Source of the DNA: Dyella telluris
GTDB lineage: Bacteria > Pseudomonadota > Gammaproteobacteria > Xanthomonadales > Rhodanobacteraceae
Assembly (NCBI RefSeq): GCF_014297575.1
Contig: NZ_CP060412.1
Coordinates: 1,054,001 to 1,118,000 of the forward strand
Direction: 5' to 3'
DNA length: 64,000 nt
Part shown: piece after piece, positions 19,406 to 27,545 of the stretch
How the letters are laid out: each line of letters starts with the position of its first letter
Position numbering within the stretch: position 1 is the stretch's first letter
Notes under the pieces: model-generated
Told to the model about the DNA's origin: nothing
The model's input: only the letters and a program-made list of their open reading frames with translations
Database searches by the model: none
Made by a program: the position numbers and the translations under genes

Positions 19406-21141
19406 GGATTGAGGCGCTTGAGGGTGTTGTGAAGGTTGATGCTTTGCGGATCCATCTTACGGACTTCGTCGAAGACACGGCGCGCATCTTCCTGGCGCCC
19501 CTGCTTCCACAGCACCTCGCCCAGATGCACGCCGACATCGGCGTCCTTGTGCGCCGTCCAGGCACCGCGCAGGGTCGTTTCCGCCTGATCCAGGTGACCC
19601 AGCCGGTACTGCAGCCAGCCCCAGGAGTCGAGGATGGCCGGGTCATCCGGGCGCGCCGCGCGTGCCTGTTCGATCAGGCGCTGGGCCTCGGGCAGGTCGC
19701 GATTGGCATCGGCCAGCGTGTAGCCCAGCGCATTGGAGGCGTCGGTATCGTCCGGCTTGAGCTGCAGCAGGCGACGCAGGTCGGTCACGGCCTGGTCGGT
19801 CTGGCCGGCTTCGGCGTAGGCCAGGCCACGGCCGTACAGCAGGGCCGGATCGTCCGGGTTCACCTGCAGGGCGCGGCTGAAGGCGCGCTCAGCCTGCAGG
19901 TACTGCTGCTCATCCATGTACAGCTCGGCGTCCACCTCATAGGCACGACGGAGCATGGCCGGCTGGTCGAGGTAATCGGTCTGCATCTGCGCCAGCTGTT
20001 CGTGTGCCTCGGCGCTGCGGCCAAGGTCCTCCAGCAGGATCGCGCTGCGCAGGTCGGCGTCGAAGGCATGGTCGTCATCGTCGGCAACCTGGTCGTACCA
20101 CTTCAGCGCGTCTTCCTTCTTGTCCAGCATCTCCGCCAGCTGTCCCAGCAGATAGGCGCTGCCCTGGCGCACGTCTTCCGGGGCGCGCTGGAGCTGGGTG
20201 TAAAGACGATTGATCGTCTTGGTGTCCTTGGCGCGGGCGGCCAGCGCGGCGCGCATGGCGTAGGTGTCCGCATCCTGCGGGCCGTTGTCGAGCAGCTTCG
20301 CGGCTGCCGTGTAGTCACCGCCCTGCCCCAGCAAGGTGGCGTAGGCAAGACGCAGGTGCGTGTCCTTGGGGTCCTTGGCCATCGCCTTGTCGAACAAGGC
20401 CTTGGCGCCGGTCCGGTCGCCATCGCGGTACTTCATCTGGCCCAGCCAGGCGTAGGTTTCCGCCGTGCCGAAGCGCTTCACCGCCGCCTCGGCGATCTGC
20501 AGCGCGTAGGCATGACGCCCCAGCTTGTCGCCCAGTTCGCTCATGGCCAGCCAGGCCTGGGGGTCGGCAGGCAGGCGCTGCGGGGTGGCAATGGCTTCCA
20601 GCAACGCCGACGCCTGGGCGGCGTCGCGGCTGCCAACCAGCACCCGGCCGAACTGGCGCCAGGCATCCGGATCACCCGTACCCACCAGTATCTCGAGCTG
20701 GCGGCGGGCCTCTTCGGTATTGCCCTGGCTCAGGGCCAGCTGGGCGCGGGCCTGGGCCAGCGGTGCCGGCTTGGCGCCCAGCGCCTGCCAGCGGGCGATG
20801 GCCGCCTGGGCAGCGGCGGTATCGCGCACCGCAATGGCCAGCGCCGCTGCCTGCTCGGCCACCTTGGGGTCGGGCGACAGCTGGGCCGCCCGGCTGTAGG
20901 CCTGGGACGCCGCCTTGAGATCGGTGCGGGTGAGCGCCATCTCGCCTGCAAGCAGCTGGGCGATCAGGTCGTGTTCCTGATCGGGAACCGCCACCACCAA
21001 CCGGCCCAGCGGCTGCTTGTCGGTGGCCGACGAGCGTCCCGACTGCCCCGGCGCGGTGGCGCATGCCGCCAGTGCCAACGCCACCAGGCTGCCGGTCGCA
21101 AAATGCCGCAGTTGCTTGAACTTGGACCACCTGCTCAGCAC
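19402..21141 (-). CDS. Tetratricopeptide-repeat lipoprotein
   Basis: 579 residues from a GTG start (MLSRWSKFKQLRHFATGSLVALALAACATAPG). The lipobox LALAAC gives a modified Cys near residue 27. Up to a dozen TPR-like helical pairs fill the rest; clear ones are PDDPALLYGRGLAYAEAGQTDQAVTDLRRLLQLKP and DPAILDSWGWLQYRLGHLDQAETTLRGAW. TPR lipoproteins at this position are common upstream of lolB and are thought to scaffold envelope assembly complexes, but no specific role is shown here. It is divergent from hemA across a 112-base region, and its stop overlaps the lolB start. Confidence 0.85.
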   Translation of the reverse strand: MLSRWSKFKQLRHFATGSLVALALAACATAPGQSGRSSATDKQPLGRLVVAVPDQEHDLIAQLLAGEMALTRTDLKAASQAYSRAAQLSPDPKVAEQAAALAIAVRDTAAAQAAIARWQALGAKPAPLAQARAQLALSQGNTEEARRQLEILVGTGDPDAWRQFGRVLVGSRDAAQASALLEAIATPQRLPADPQAWLAMSELGDKLGRHAYALQIAEAAVKRFGTAETYAWLGQMKYRDGDRTGAKALFDKAMAKDPKDTHLRLAYATLLGQGGDYTAAAKLLDNGPQDADTYAMRAALAARAKDTKTINRLYTQLQRAPEDVRQGSAYLLGQLAEMLDKKEDALKWYDQVADDDDHAFDADLRSAILLEDLGRSAEAHEQLAQMQTDYLDQPAMLRRAYEVDAELYMDEQQYLQAERAFSRALQVNPDDPALLYGRGLAYAEAGQTDQAVTDLRRLLQLKPDDTDASNALGYTLADANRDLPEAQRLIEQARAARPDDPAILDSWGWLQYRLGHLDQAETTLRGAWTAHKDADVGVHLGEVLWKQGRQEDARRVFDEVRKMDPQSINLHNTLKRLNP

Positions 21142-21163
21142 ACTATTCTCCGCTCATCCGTCC

Positions 21164-21192
21164 GTGACACGGCCGTATCCACACTGTAGAAC
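21164..21192 (+). promoter_or_regulatory. hemA: Candidate hemA promoter
   Basis: GTGACA (21164-21169) and TAGAAC (21187-21192) are 17 bases apart, about 60 bases before the hemA start. Each box has one or two mismatches to the sigma70 consensus, so this is only a candidate. Confidence 0.35.
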
Positions 21193-21253
21193 GGTCGTTG
21201 CTACCCTCTAGTTTACGCTGCCGGATGCCCTTGGCCCCGCCTTGCCCTGAACC

Positions 21254-22528
21254 ATGAAGCTGATTGCCTTAGGGCTCAACCACCTCACCGCGCCGGTCAA
21301 CCTGCGCGAACAAGTGGCATTCGATGCGGAGTCCATGGGGCCGGCGCTGCAGGCTCTTGCCCGCGAGCCTGGCGTGGAAGAGGCCATGATCCTCTCCACC
21401 TGCAACCGTACCGAACTTTACGTGAGCGTCTCGGCAGGAGCCGAAGGCGTTCCGCAGGCATGGCTGAGCCGACACCATCATCTGACTGCGACCCGGCTGG
21501 ACGAGTTCCTTTACCGGCATGACGAAGATGCGGCCGTGCGTCACATGTTCCGCGTCGCCACGGGCCTGGATTCGATGGTGCTGGGCGAACCGCAGATCCT
21601 TGGCCAGGTGAAGGACGCCTACCAGCAGGCACGCGACGCCCAGGCGCTGCGCGCGCCCATGGAACGCCTGTTGCAACACACCTTCGCCGTGGCCAAGCGC
21701 GTGCGTACCGATACCCGCATCGGCGCGCACACCGTGTCGGTGGCCTTTACCGCCGTGCGCCTGGCCGAACAGGTGTTCGCCGACCTGCGCCAGGCCTGTG
21801 TGCTGCTGATCGGTGCCGGCGACACCATCGAACTGGCCGCGCGCCACCTGGTCGACAAGCAGGTGCGCCGGCTGATCGTGGCCAACCGCACGCTGGAGAA
21901 TGCGCAGGACCTGGCCAGCCGTTGTGGCGGCTATGCCATCTCGCTCAACGACCTGCCGCAGCACCTGGCCGAGGCGGATATCGTCATCAGCTCCACCGCG
22001 GCACGCCAGCCCATCGTTACGCGGTCGATGGTCGAGAAGGCCATCGCGACACGCCGCCGCAAGCCGATGTTCATGGTGGACATTGCCGTGCCGCGCGACA
22101 TCGAGCCGTCGGTGGGTGAACTTGACGACGTGTTCCTCTATGGCATCGACGACCTGCGCCAGGTCATCGACGACAACCGCCGCTCCCGCGAAGCGGCCGC
22201 ACGCGAAGCGGACGCCATCATCGACCTGCAGGTCGAGCGTTACATGGCCTGGCGCCGCGCGCTGTCGGTGCGCAACCCGGCCGTCGACCTGCGCCAGCAT
22301 GCGGAAATCTACCGCGACGAAGTGCTGGAAAAAGCCCGCGCCATGCTCGCGCGCGGCAAGTCGCCGGACGAGGCGCTGGCCTTCCTGGCCAACACCCTCA
22401 CCAACAAACTGCTGCATCACCCCAGCGCGCGCCTGCGCGAAGCGGCGATGAGCGGCGACATGGATCTGCTGCACGCCGCAGGCCGCCTGTACGGCCTGGA
22501 GGAAAAGCCAGAAGTGAGTGAAGAGTAG
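21254..22528 (+). CDS. hemA: Glutamyl-tRNA reductase
   Basis: 424 residues starting MKLIALGLNHLTAPVNLREQVAF. Reduces glutamyl-tRNA to glutamate-1-semialdehyde, the first step of C5 haem synthesis, using NADPH. The catalytic Cys is in LSTCNRTELYVS (about residue 50). The signature HMFRVATGLDSMVLGEPQILGQVKDAY is present, the NADPH-binding GAGDTIELAARHL is at about 191-203, and the C-terminal dimerisation helix is complete. hemA-prfA is a conserved pair. The stop codon lies within the left arm of a large hairpin. Confidence 0.98.
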   Translation: MKLIALGLNHLTAPVNLREQVAFDAESMGPALQALAREPGVEEAMILSTCNRTELYVSVSAGAEGVPQAWLSRHHHLTATRLDEFLYRHDEDAAVRHMFRVATGLDSMVLGEPQILGQVKDAYQQARDAQALRAPMERLLQHTFAVAKRVRTDTRIGAHTVSVAFTAVRLAEQVFADLRQACVLLIGAGDTIELAARHLVDKQVRRLIVANRTLENAQDLASRCGGYAISLNDLPQHLAEADIVISSTAARQPIVTRSMVEKAIATRRRKPMFMVDIAVPRDIEPSVGELDDVFLYGIDDLRQVIDDNRRSREAAAREADAIIDLQVERYMAWRRALSVRNPAVDLRQHAEIYRDEVLEKARAMLARGKSPDEALAFLANTLTNKLLHHPSARLREAAMSGDMDLLHAAGRLYGLEEKPEVSEE

Positions 22529-22597
22529 TGAGGAGTTAGAGAAAGCCTCGCCAGGCTCGCCGCTCTATCTCACTACTCACTCTTCTTCACTCACTTC
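22511..22597. repeat. 22-bp inverted repeat spanning the hemA stop and the hemA-prfA spacer
   Basis: The 22-base left arm (22511-22532) includes the hemA stop codon. The right arm (22569-22597) matches it perfectly over all 22 bases except for a 7-base bulge, CACTCTT (22578-22584). The right arm ends six bases before the prfA start, so the prfA initiation region is at the foot of a very stable mRNA stem. No Shine-Dalgarno sequence is visible for prfA. Confidence 0.8.
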
Positions 22598-22602
22598 TCG
22601 AC

Positions 22603-23682
22603 ATGACGCCTTCCATACGCCGCAAGCTCGAATCCCTCGCCGAACGCCACGAAGAAATCGGTCTGCTGCTGGCCCAGCCGGATGTGCTTTCCGATACCAA
22701 CCGCTTCCGTGAACTGTCGCGCGAGTACGCGCAGCTCGAGCCCGTGACGAACGCCTTGCGCGAACACGACCAGGCCGAGCGCGAGCTGACCGATACGCGC
22801 GCCATGCTGGACGATCCCGACCTGCGCGACATGGCCCAGGACGACATCGGCCGCCTTGAACAGCGCCTGGTGGAACTCGATGGCGAGCTGCAGATCCTGC
22901 TGCTGCCGAAGGACCCGCGCGACGAGGCCAACCTGTTCCTCGAAGTGCGCGCCGGCACCGGCGGCGACGAGGCAGCGATCTTCGCAGGCGACCTGTTCCG
23001 CATGTACACGCGCTACGCCGAGCGCCGTCGCTGGCACGTCGAACTTCTGAGCGAGAATCCCGGCGAACACGGCGGCTACAAGGAAGTGGTCGCGCGCATC
23101 GAGGGCAAGGGCGCGTATTCGCGGCTGAAGTTCGAATCGGGCACGCACCGCGTGCAGCGCGTGCCGGAAACCGAATCGCAGGGGCGCATCCACACCTCGG
23201 CCGCCACCGTGGCGATCCTTCCCGAAATGGATGAGATCGACGACATCGAGATCAGTCCCGCCGACATCCGGACCGATACGTTCCGCGCTTCGGGCGCGGG
23301 TGGTCAGCACGTCAACAAGACCGACTCGGCCATCCGCATCACTCACCTGCCCACCGGCATCGTGGTGGAGTGCCAGGACGAGCGCAGCCAGCACAAGAAT
23401 CGCGCCCGCGCGATGAGCCTGCTGAAGGCGAGGCTGCTGGACGACGAACGCAGCAAGCAGGCTGCCGCGCAGGCGGAATCGCGCCGGCTGCAGGTGGGTT
23501 CGGGCGACCGCAGCCAGCGCATCCGCACCTACAATTTCCCGCAGGGTCGCATCACCGACCACCGCGTGAACCTCACGCTGTACCGCCTCCCGGAAGTGCT
23601 GCAGGGCGACCTGGATGAGCTGGTGGATACCCTCACCCGCGAAAACCAGGCCGATGAGCTGAAGGCGCTCACCGCCGGCTGA
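22603..23682 (+). CDS. prfA: Peptide chain release factor 1
   Basis: 359 residues starting [25 protein letters not shown]1 reads UAA and UAG and triggers peptide release. The catalytic GGQ is in [20 protein letters not shown] (about residue 230) and domain 1 is intact. The gene follows hemA by 74 bases with a large hairpin between. Unlike many gammaproteobacteria there is no prmC (GGQ methyltransferase) directly downstream. Confidence 0.97.
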   Translation: MTPSIRRKLESLAERHEEIGLLLAQPDVLSDTNRFRELSREYAQLEPVTNALREHDQAERELTDTRAMLDDPDLRDMAQDDIGRLEQRLVELDGELQILLLPKDPRDEANLFLEVRAGTGGDEAAIFAGDLFRMYTRYAERRRWHVELLSENPGEHGGYKEVVARIEGKGAYSRLKFESGTHRVQRVPETESQGRIHTSAATVAILPEMDEIDDIEISPADIRTDTFRASGAGGQHVNKTDSAIRITHLPTGIVVECQDERSQHKNRARAMSLLKARLLDDERSKQAAAQAESRRLQVGSGDRSQRIRTYNFPQGRITDHRVNLTLYRLPEVLQGDLDELVDTLTRENQADELKALTAG

Positions 23683-23751
23683 AGCCCGCCGGCCACCCGC
23701 GATGCCCGCGGCGGATTGGCAGCTGCGGCCGCCCTGCGTTAATTTGGCGGG

Positions 23752-25857
23752 ATGACTGACCTCTTTACCCCCTCTTCCCAGGTACTCGCGCAGCAGATCG
23801 TCGAGAAGCTCGAGCGCGGTGCCTATCAGGACGCCGAACAGGCGGCTGCCGAAGCACGCGGCCACTATCCCGACCATGCCGAGCTGGCCCGCCTGCACGG
23901 CATTGCTCTGCTGCAACTGCAACGTCCCGACGATGCGGCCACGGCGCTCGAGGAAGCCTTCCGGCTGGCCCCGCAAAGCGTCGAGGTGCAGTGCAACCTC
24001 GGCAGCGCCTGGCTTGCCTGTGGCAAGGCCGACGACGCCATCGAGCATCTGCGCGCCGCGCTGCGCCAGTCGCCCGGCCACCCGGCCGTCCTGCTGACGC
24101 TGGGCAATGCGCTGATGGCGGCCGCCCGCTTCCAGCACGCCCGCGAGTCCTATGCCATGGCCACCCATGGCGCCCCGGCCCATCCTGGCCTGCGCCTCAA
24201 CCTGGCCGCGGCCGAATTCGAACTGGGCAATGTCGACCAGGCGACCGTACATACCGACGAAGCCCTCAACCTGCATCCGCGCTTCGATGCCGCGTACGCC
24301 TTGCGCGGGCGTATCCAGCAGACGCAGGGCAACGCGGCCGAAGCCAGCAAGTCCTGGCAGCTGGCCGAAAGCCTGGAGCCGCGCAATCCGCAGTATCCGT
24401 TCGCGGTCGGCCAGGCGCTGGAGGACGACGGCCAGCTCGCCGCTGCCGCCGAGGCCTATGAGCGCTCGCTACGACTCAATCCCGACGACGGTCGCGCACT
24501 CAGCCAGCTGCTGTTCCTGCGCCGCCGCCTGGTCGACTGGCATGACCTGGACGAACTGAGCCAGCGCGCGCAGGCCGCCGTGGCCTCAGGCGCGGGCACG
24601 ATCAGCCCGTTCACCATGCTCGCCGAAGATATCGACCCGGCGCTGCAGCTGCGCTGCGCCCAGGACTACGCCGCGGCGGTCGAAAAGCAGATGGCGCCAC
24701 TGCGCAAGCAGCTGGCATTCGCCCATGCCAAACCTGCGCCGGACAACCCCATCCGCATCGGCTTTGTCGCCGACGGCTTCAACGACCACGCCACCGGCCT
24801 GCTGGTCGTGGCGATGTTCGAGGCGCTGGCCGGCTACGACGACCTGGACCTGCACCTGTTCGCCACCACCCGGGACGATGGCGGCCCCATCCGCCGTCGC
24901 CTCGCGGCGGCCACCACCATGCACGACGTCTCTGCGCTCAACCACGGGCAGGTGGCCCAGCGCATCCACGACACGGGCGTCGAGATCCTGGTGGATCTCA
25001 ACGGCTATTCCGGTCGCGACAATGCCGACCTGTTCGCGCTGCGGCCCGCCCCCGTGCAGGTGAACTGGCTGGCCTACGCCGGCAGCATGGGCGCGCCGTG
25101 GATGGATTACCTGGTGGCCGACAAGGTCATCGTGCCCGACGACCTTCGCGAGACCGTCAGCGAAAAGCTGGTGCGCCTGCCGCGCTGTTACCAGCCCAAC
25201 GACAACACGCGCGAGGTGGCGCAGCCGCCGTCGCGGGCCGAATGCGGCCTGCCCGAGCAGGGCACGGTGTTCGCCTGCTTCAACAACAGCTACAAGATCA
25301 ACCCGGCCGCCTTCGCGCGGCTGATGCTGGTGCTGCAACAGGTGCCGGACAGCGTGCTGTGGCTGCTCAGCGGCAAGGACGGCGCGGACGATCGCCTGCG
25401 TGCCGCGGCCAAGGCGGCCGGCATCGCGCCGGAGCGCCTGGTGTTCCTGCCGCGCCTGCCGCACGCCGACTACCTGTCGCGCTACGTCAACGCCGACCTG
25501 TTCCTGGACACGCTGCCGTACAACGCGCACACCACCGCGTCGGACGCCTTGTGGGCCGGTTGCCCCGTGCTCACCTGCACCGGCCGCACCTTCGCCGGAC
25601 GCGTCGCCACCAGCCTGCTGCAGCAGCTGGGCCTGCCCGAGCTGGCATGCGAAGACGAAGAAGCCTTCATCGCCATGGCCACGCAGCTGGGCAATGATCG
25701 CGACGCGCTTCGCCTGCTGCGCCAGCACCTGTCGCAGCAGCGCACGCAGGGCTCGCTGTTCGACATGCAGGGCTTTGCCGGCGATTTCCGCCGCACCGTG
25801 CAGGCGATGAGCGCGCGTTACCGTATCGGCCGAAAGCCCGTCGACCTGGATATGTAA
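23752..25857 (+). CDS. TPR protein with O-GlcNAc transferase (GT41, SPINDLY/OGT-like) catalytic domain
   Basis: 701 residues. About seven TPR motifs fill residues 15-270 (for example VEVQCNLGSAWLACGKADDAIEHLRAALRQSP). Two Rossmann-like halves of a GT41 glycosyltransferase follow, about 330-690. The region RIGFVADGFNDHATG carries the conserved His346, and VFACFNNSYKINP carries Lys515, matching the UDP-binding Lys of OGT. LPRLPHADYLSRYVNADLFLDTLPYNAHTTASDALWAGCPVLT is the donor-site signature. The family adds GlcNAc or related sugars to Ser/Thr of proteins; bacterial members often modify surface or flagellar proteins. The partner here is unknown. It lies 69 bases after prfA on the same strand. 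There is no signal peptide, so it acts in the cytoplasm. Confidence 0.85.
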   Translation: MTDLFTPSSQVLAQQIVEKLERGAYQDAEQAAAEARGHYPDHAELARLHGIALLQLQRPDDAATALEEAFRLAPQSVEVQCNLGSAWLACGKADDAIEHLRAALRQSPGHPAVLLTLGNALMAAARFQHARESYAMATHGAPAHPGLRLNLAAAEFELGNVDQATVHTDEALNLHPRFDAAYALRGRIQQTQGNAAEASKSWQLAESLEPRNPQYPFAVGQALEDDGQLAAAAEAYERSLRLNPDDGRALSQLLFLRRRLVDWHDLDELSQRAQAAVASGAGTISPFTMLAEDIDPALQLRCAQDYAAAVEKQMAPLRKQLAFAHAKPAPDNPIRIGFVADGFNDHATGLLVVAMFEALAGYDDLDLHLFATTRDDGGPIRRRLAAATTMHDVSALNHGQVAQRIHDTGVEILVDLNGYSGRDNADLFALRPAPVQVNWLAYAGSMGAPWMDYLVADKVIVPDDLRETVSEKLVRLPRCYQPNDNTREVAQPPSRAECGLPEQGTVFACFNNSYKINPAAFARLMLVLQQVPDSVLWLLSGKDGADDRLRAAAKAAGIAPERLVFLPRLPHADYLSRYVNADLFLDTLPYNAHTTASDALWAGCPVLTCTGRTFAGRVATSLLQQLGLPELACEDEEAFIAMATQLGNDRDALRLLRQHLSQQRTQGSLFDMQGFAGDFRRTVQAMSARYRIGRKPVDLDM

Positions 25858-25983
25858 AGTCGCCAACGAGGCGTGGGAAGCGCGCCGTGAACACCGGCCT
25901 GCCCGGCCAGGGTGACGCCTGTTCTTCACCCGCTTCCCACGGTTCGTCGCTTACTTCTACAACCTGCGAAGGAGAGGCTCGCC

Positions 25984-26769
25984 ATGGCCAAGAAAAAGAA
26001 GAATCGCAGCTACCGACACGAGATGGCGGAACTGCAGCTTCAACTGGCCGGCCTGCACCGCTGGCTGCAACGCAGCGGGCACCGGCTGGTAGTGGTGTTC
26101 GAGGGGCGCGATGCCGCCGGCAAGGGCGGCACCATCAAGGCCATCACCGAGTCGATGGACACGCGCGGCTACCGTATCGCCGCCCTGGGCAAGCCCAGCG
26201 AAACCGAATCCTCGCAGTGGTATTTCCAGCGCTACGTGGAGCATCTCCCCAGCGCCGGTGAAATCGTGCTGTTCGACCGCAGCTGGTACAACCGCGCGGT
26301 GATCGAGCCGGCGATGGGCTTCTGCAGCAAGGTGCAGTACAAGGCCTTCATGGCGGCCGTACCGGCCTTCGAGAAGCTGATCACCGACGACGGCATCATC
26401 CTGCTCAAATACTGGCTGGCCGTCGACCAGGACGTACAGGAAGAGCGTTTCGCCGACCGCGCCAAGGATCCGCTCAAGCGCTGGAAGCTTTCGCCCAACG
26501 ACCTGGCCTCACGCGAGAAGTACGAGGAAATCGGCCACCTGCGCGACCTGATGATCGAGCGCACGCACCGGCCGTGCGCACCGTGGTTCGTGGTGGATTA
26601 CAACGACCAGAAGCAAGGTCGCATCAACCTGATCCGCCACCTGCTCGAACAGGTGCCGCGCCACGACGAAACCATTCCCGAACCCAAGCTGCCCAAGCTC
26701 AAGGGCAAGCCCAAGTCCGAGCATGTCACGCGCAAGGCGGAATGGGTGCCCAACAGCTGGGACGACTGA
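25984..26769 (+). CDS. Polyphosphate kinase 2 family protein (short form)
   Basis: 261 residues from MAKKKKNRSYRHEMAELQ, start fixed by a GGAGAGG site. PPK2 enzymes move phosphate between polyphosphate and nucleotides. Walker A is GRDAAGKGGTIK (about residues 41-52), lid and Walker B are GEIVLFDRSWYNRAVIEPAMGF, and DPLKRWKLSPNDLASREKYEE follows. The size is that of one-domain PPK2. A second PPK2 lies at 46928-48049. The gene stands alone between the OGT-like gene and a convergent PhnB-fold gene. The preferred nucleotide cannot be told. Confidence 0.92.
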   Translation: MAKKKKNRSYRHEMAELQLQLAGLHRWLQRSGHRLVVVFEGRDAAGKGGTIKAITESMDTRGYRIAALGKPSETESSQWYFQRYVEHLPSAGEIVLFDRSWYNRAVIEPAMGFCSKVQYKAFMAAVPAFEKLITDDGIILLKYWLAVDQDVQEERFADRAKDPLKRWKLSPNDLASREKYEEIGHLRDLMIERTHRPCAPWFVVDYNDQKQGRINLIRHLLEQVPRHDETIPEPKLPKLKGKPKSEHVTRKAEWVPNSWDD

Positions 26770-26838
26770 CCGCGCCCGACGCATTGCCCTGCAGCCGCGC
26801 GTCCCGCGCGGTTGCCATCGCGTCATCCGAAGCCACCC

Positions 26839-27339
26839 TTACCCCGCCGCCGCCTGCCGCAGGGCCTGCAGATCCAGCTTGGTCATGCCCATGATGGCGG
26901 CGTGCACGCGGGCAACACTGGCCGCATCGTCGCTGGTGAGCATCGCGATCATCTCCTCCGGCACCACCTGCCAGGAGAGCCCGAAGCGATCCTTGAGCCA
27001 GCCGCACTGACCACTCTGCACGGCGGCACCTTCAAGCAGACGCTCCCAGTAGTCGTCGATCTCTTCCTGCGAACGGCAGCGCACCACCAGTGACACGGCC
27101 TCGGTGAAGGTGAACACGGGGCCGCCGTTCAAGGCGGTGATCCGCTCGCCATCGAGTTCGAAATCCACCGTCATCACCGACCCTTCGGCGCGCCCCGACG
27201 CGGCGGCACTCGCGGAGGCGTAACGCGTGGTGGCGAGCATGCGCGACCGGGGAAAGACCGACACATAGAACCGGGCGGCCTCTTCGGCCTGGTGATCGAA
27301 CCACAGAAACGGGGTGATGCGCTGGAATCGCGTGGTCAT
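26839..27339 (-). CDS. PhnB-like protein (glyoxalase/3-demethylubiquinone-9 3-methyltransferase fold)
   Basis: 166 residues from MTTRFQRITPFLWFDHQAEEAARFYVSVFP. Two beta-alpha-beta-beta-beta modules form the vicinal-oxygen-chelate fold. Family hallmarks are FLWFDHQAEEAARFY, FELDGERITALNGGPVFTFTEAVSL and the C-terminal WQVVPEEMIAML. Members named 3-demethylubiquinone methyltransferase in databases are not real methyltransferases. The function is unknown. It is convergent with the PPK2 gene. Confidence 0.85.
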   Translation of the reverse strand: MTTRFQRITPFLWFDHQAEEAARFYVSVFPRSRMLATTRYASASAAASGRAEGSVMTVDFELDGERITALNGGPVFTFTEAVSLVVRCRSQEEIDDYWERLLEGAAVQSGQCGWLKDRFGLSWQVVPEEMIAMLTSDDAASVARVHAAIMGMTKLDLQALRQAAAG

Positions 27340-27545
27340 GCGTCGTGTCTCCCTGCGTATGAGCGAATGGGGCCCTTGCCCCCTCACCCTGCCGACGAAC
27401 ATGGCCGGCCTGTATCGACACGGCGGTGTACGCCCCTGCCCGTGCCGCCCCGGTCGATGCGAGGTGAAGGCCGCCCCCGCTCAAGCTTGGCGCGGGCGGG
27501 GCCGATAAGGGGAGAGCGTGAATTCCAGAGGCGCGGGAGGGCGTT

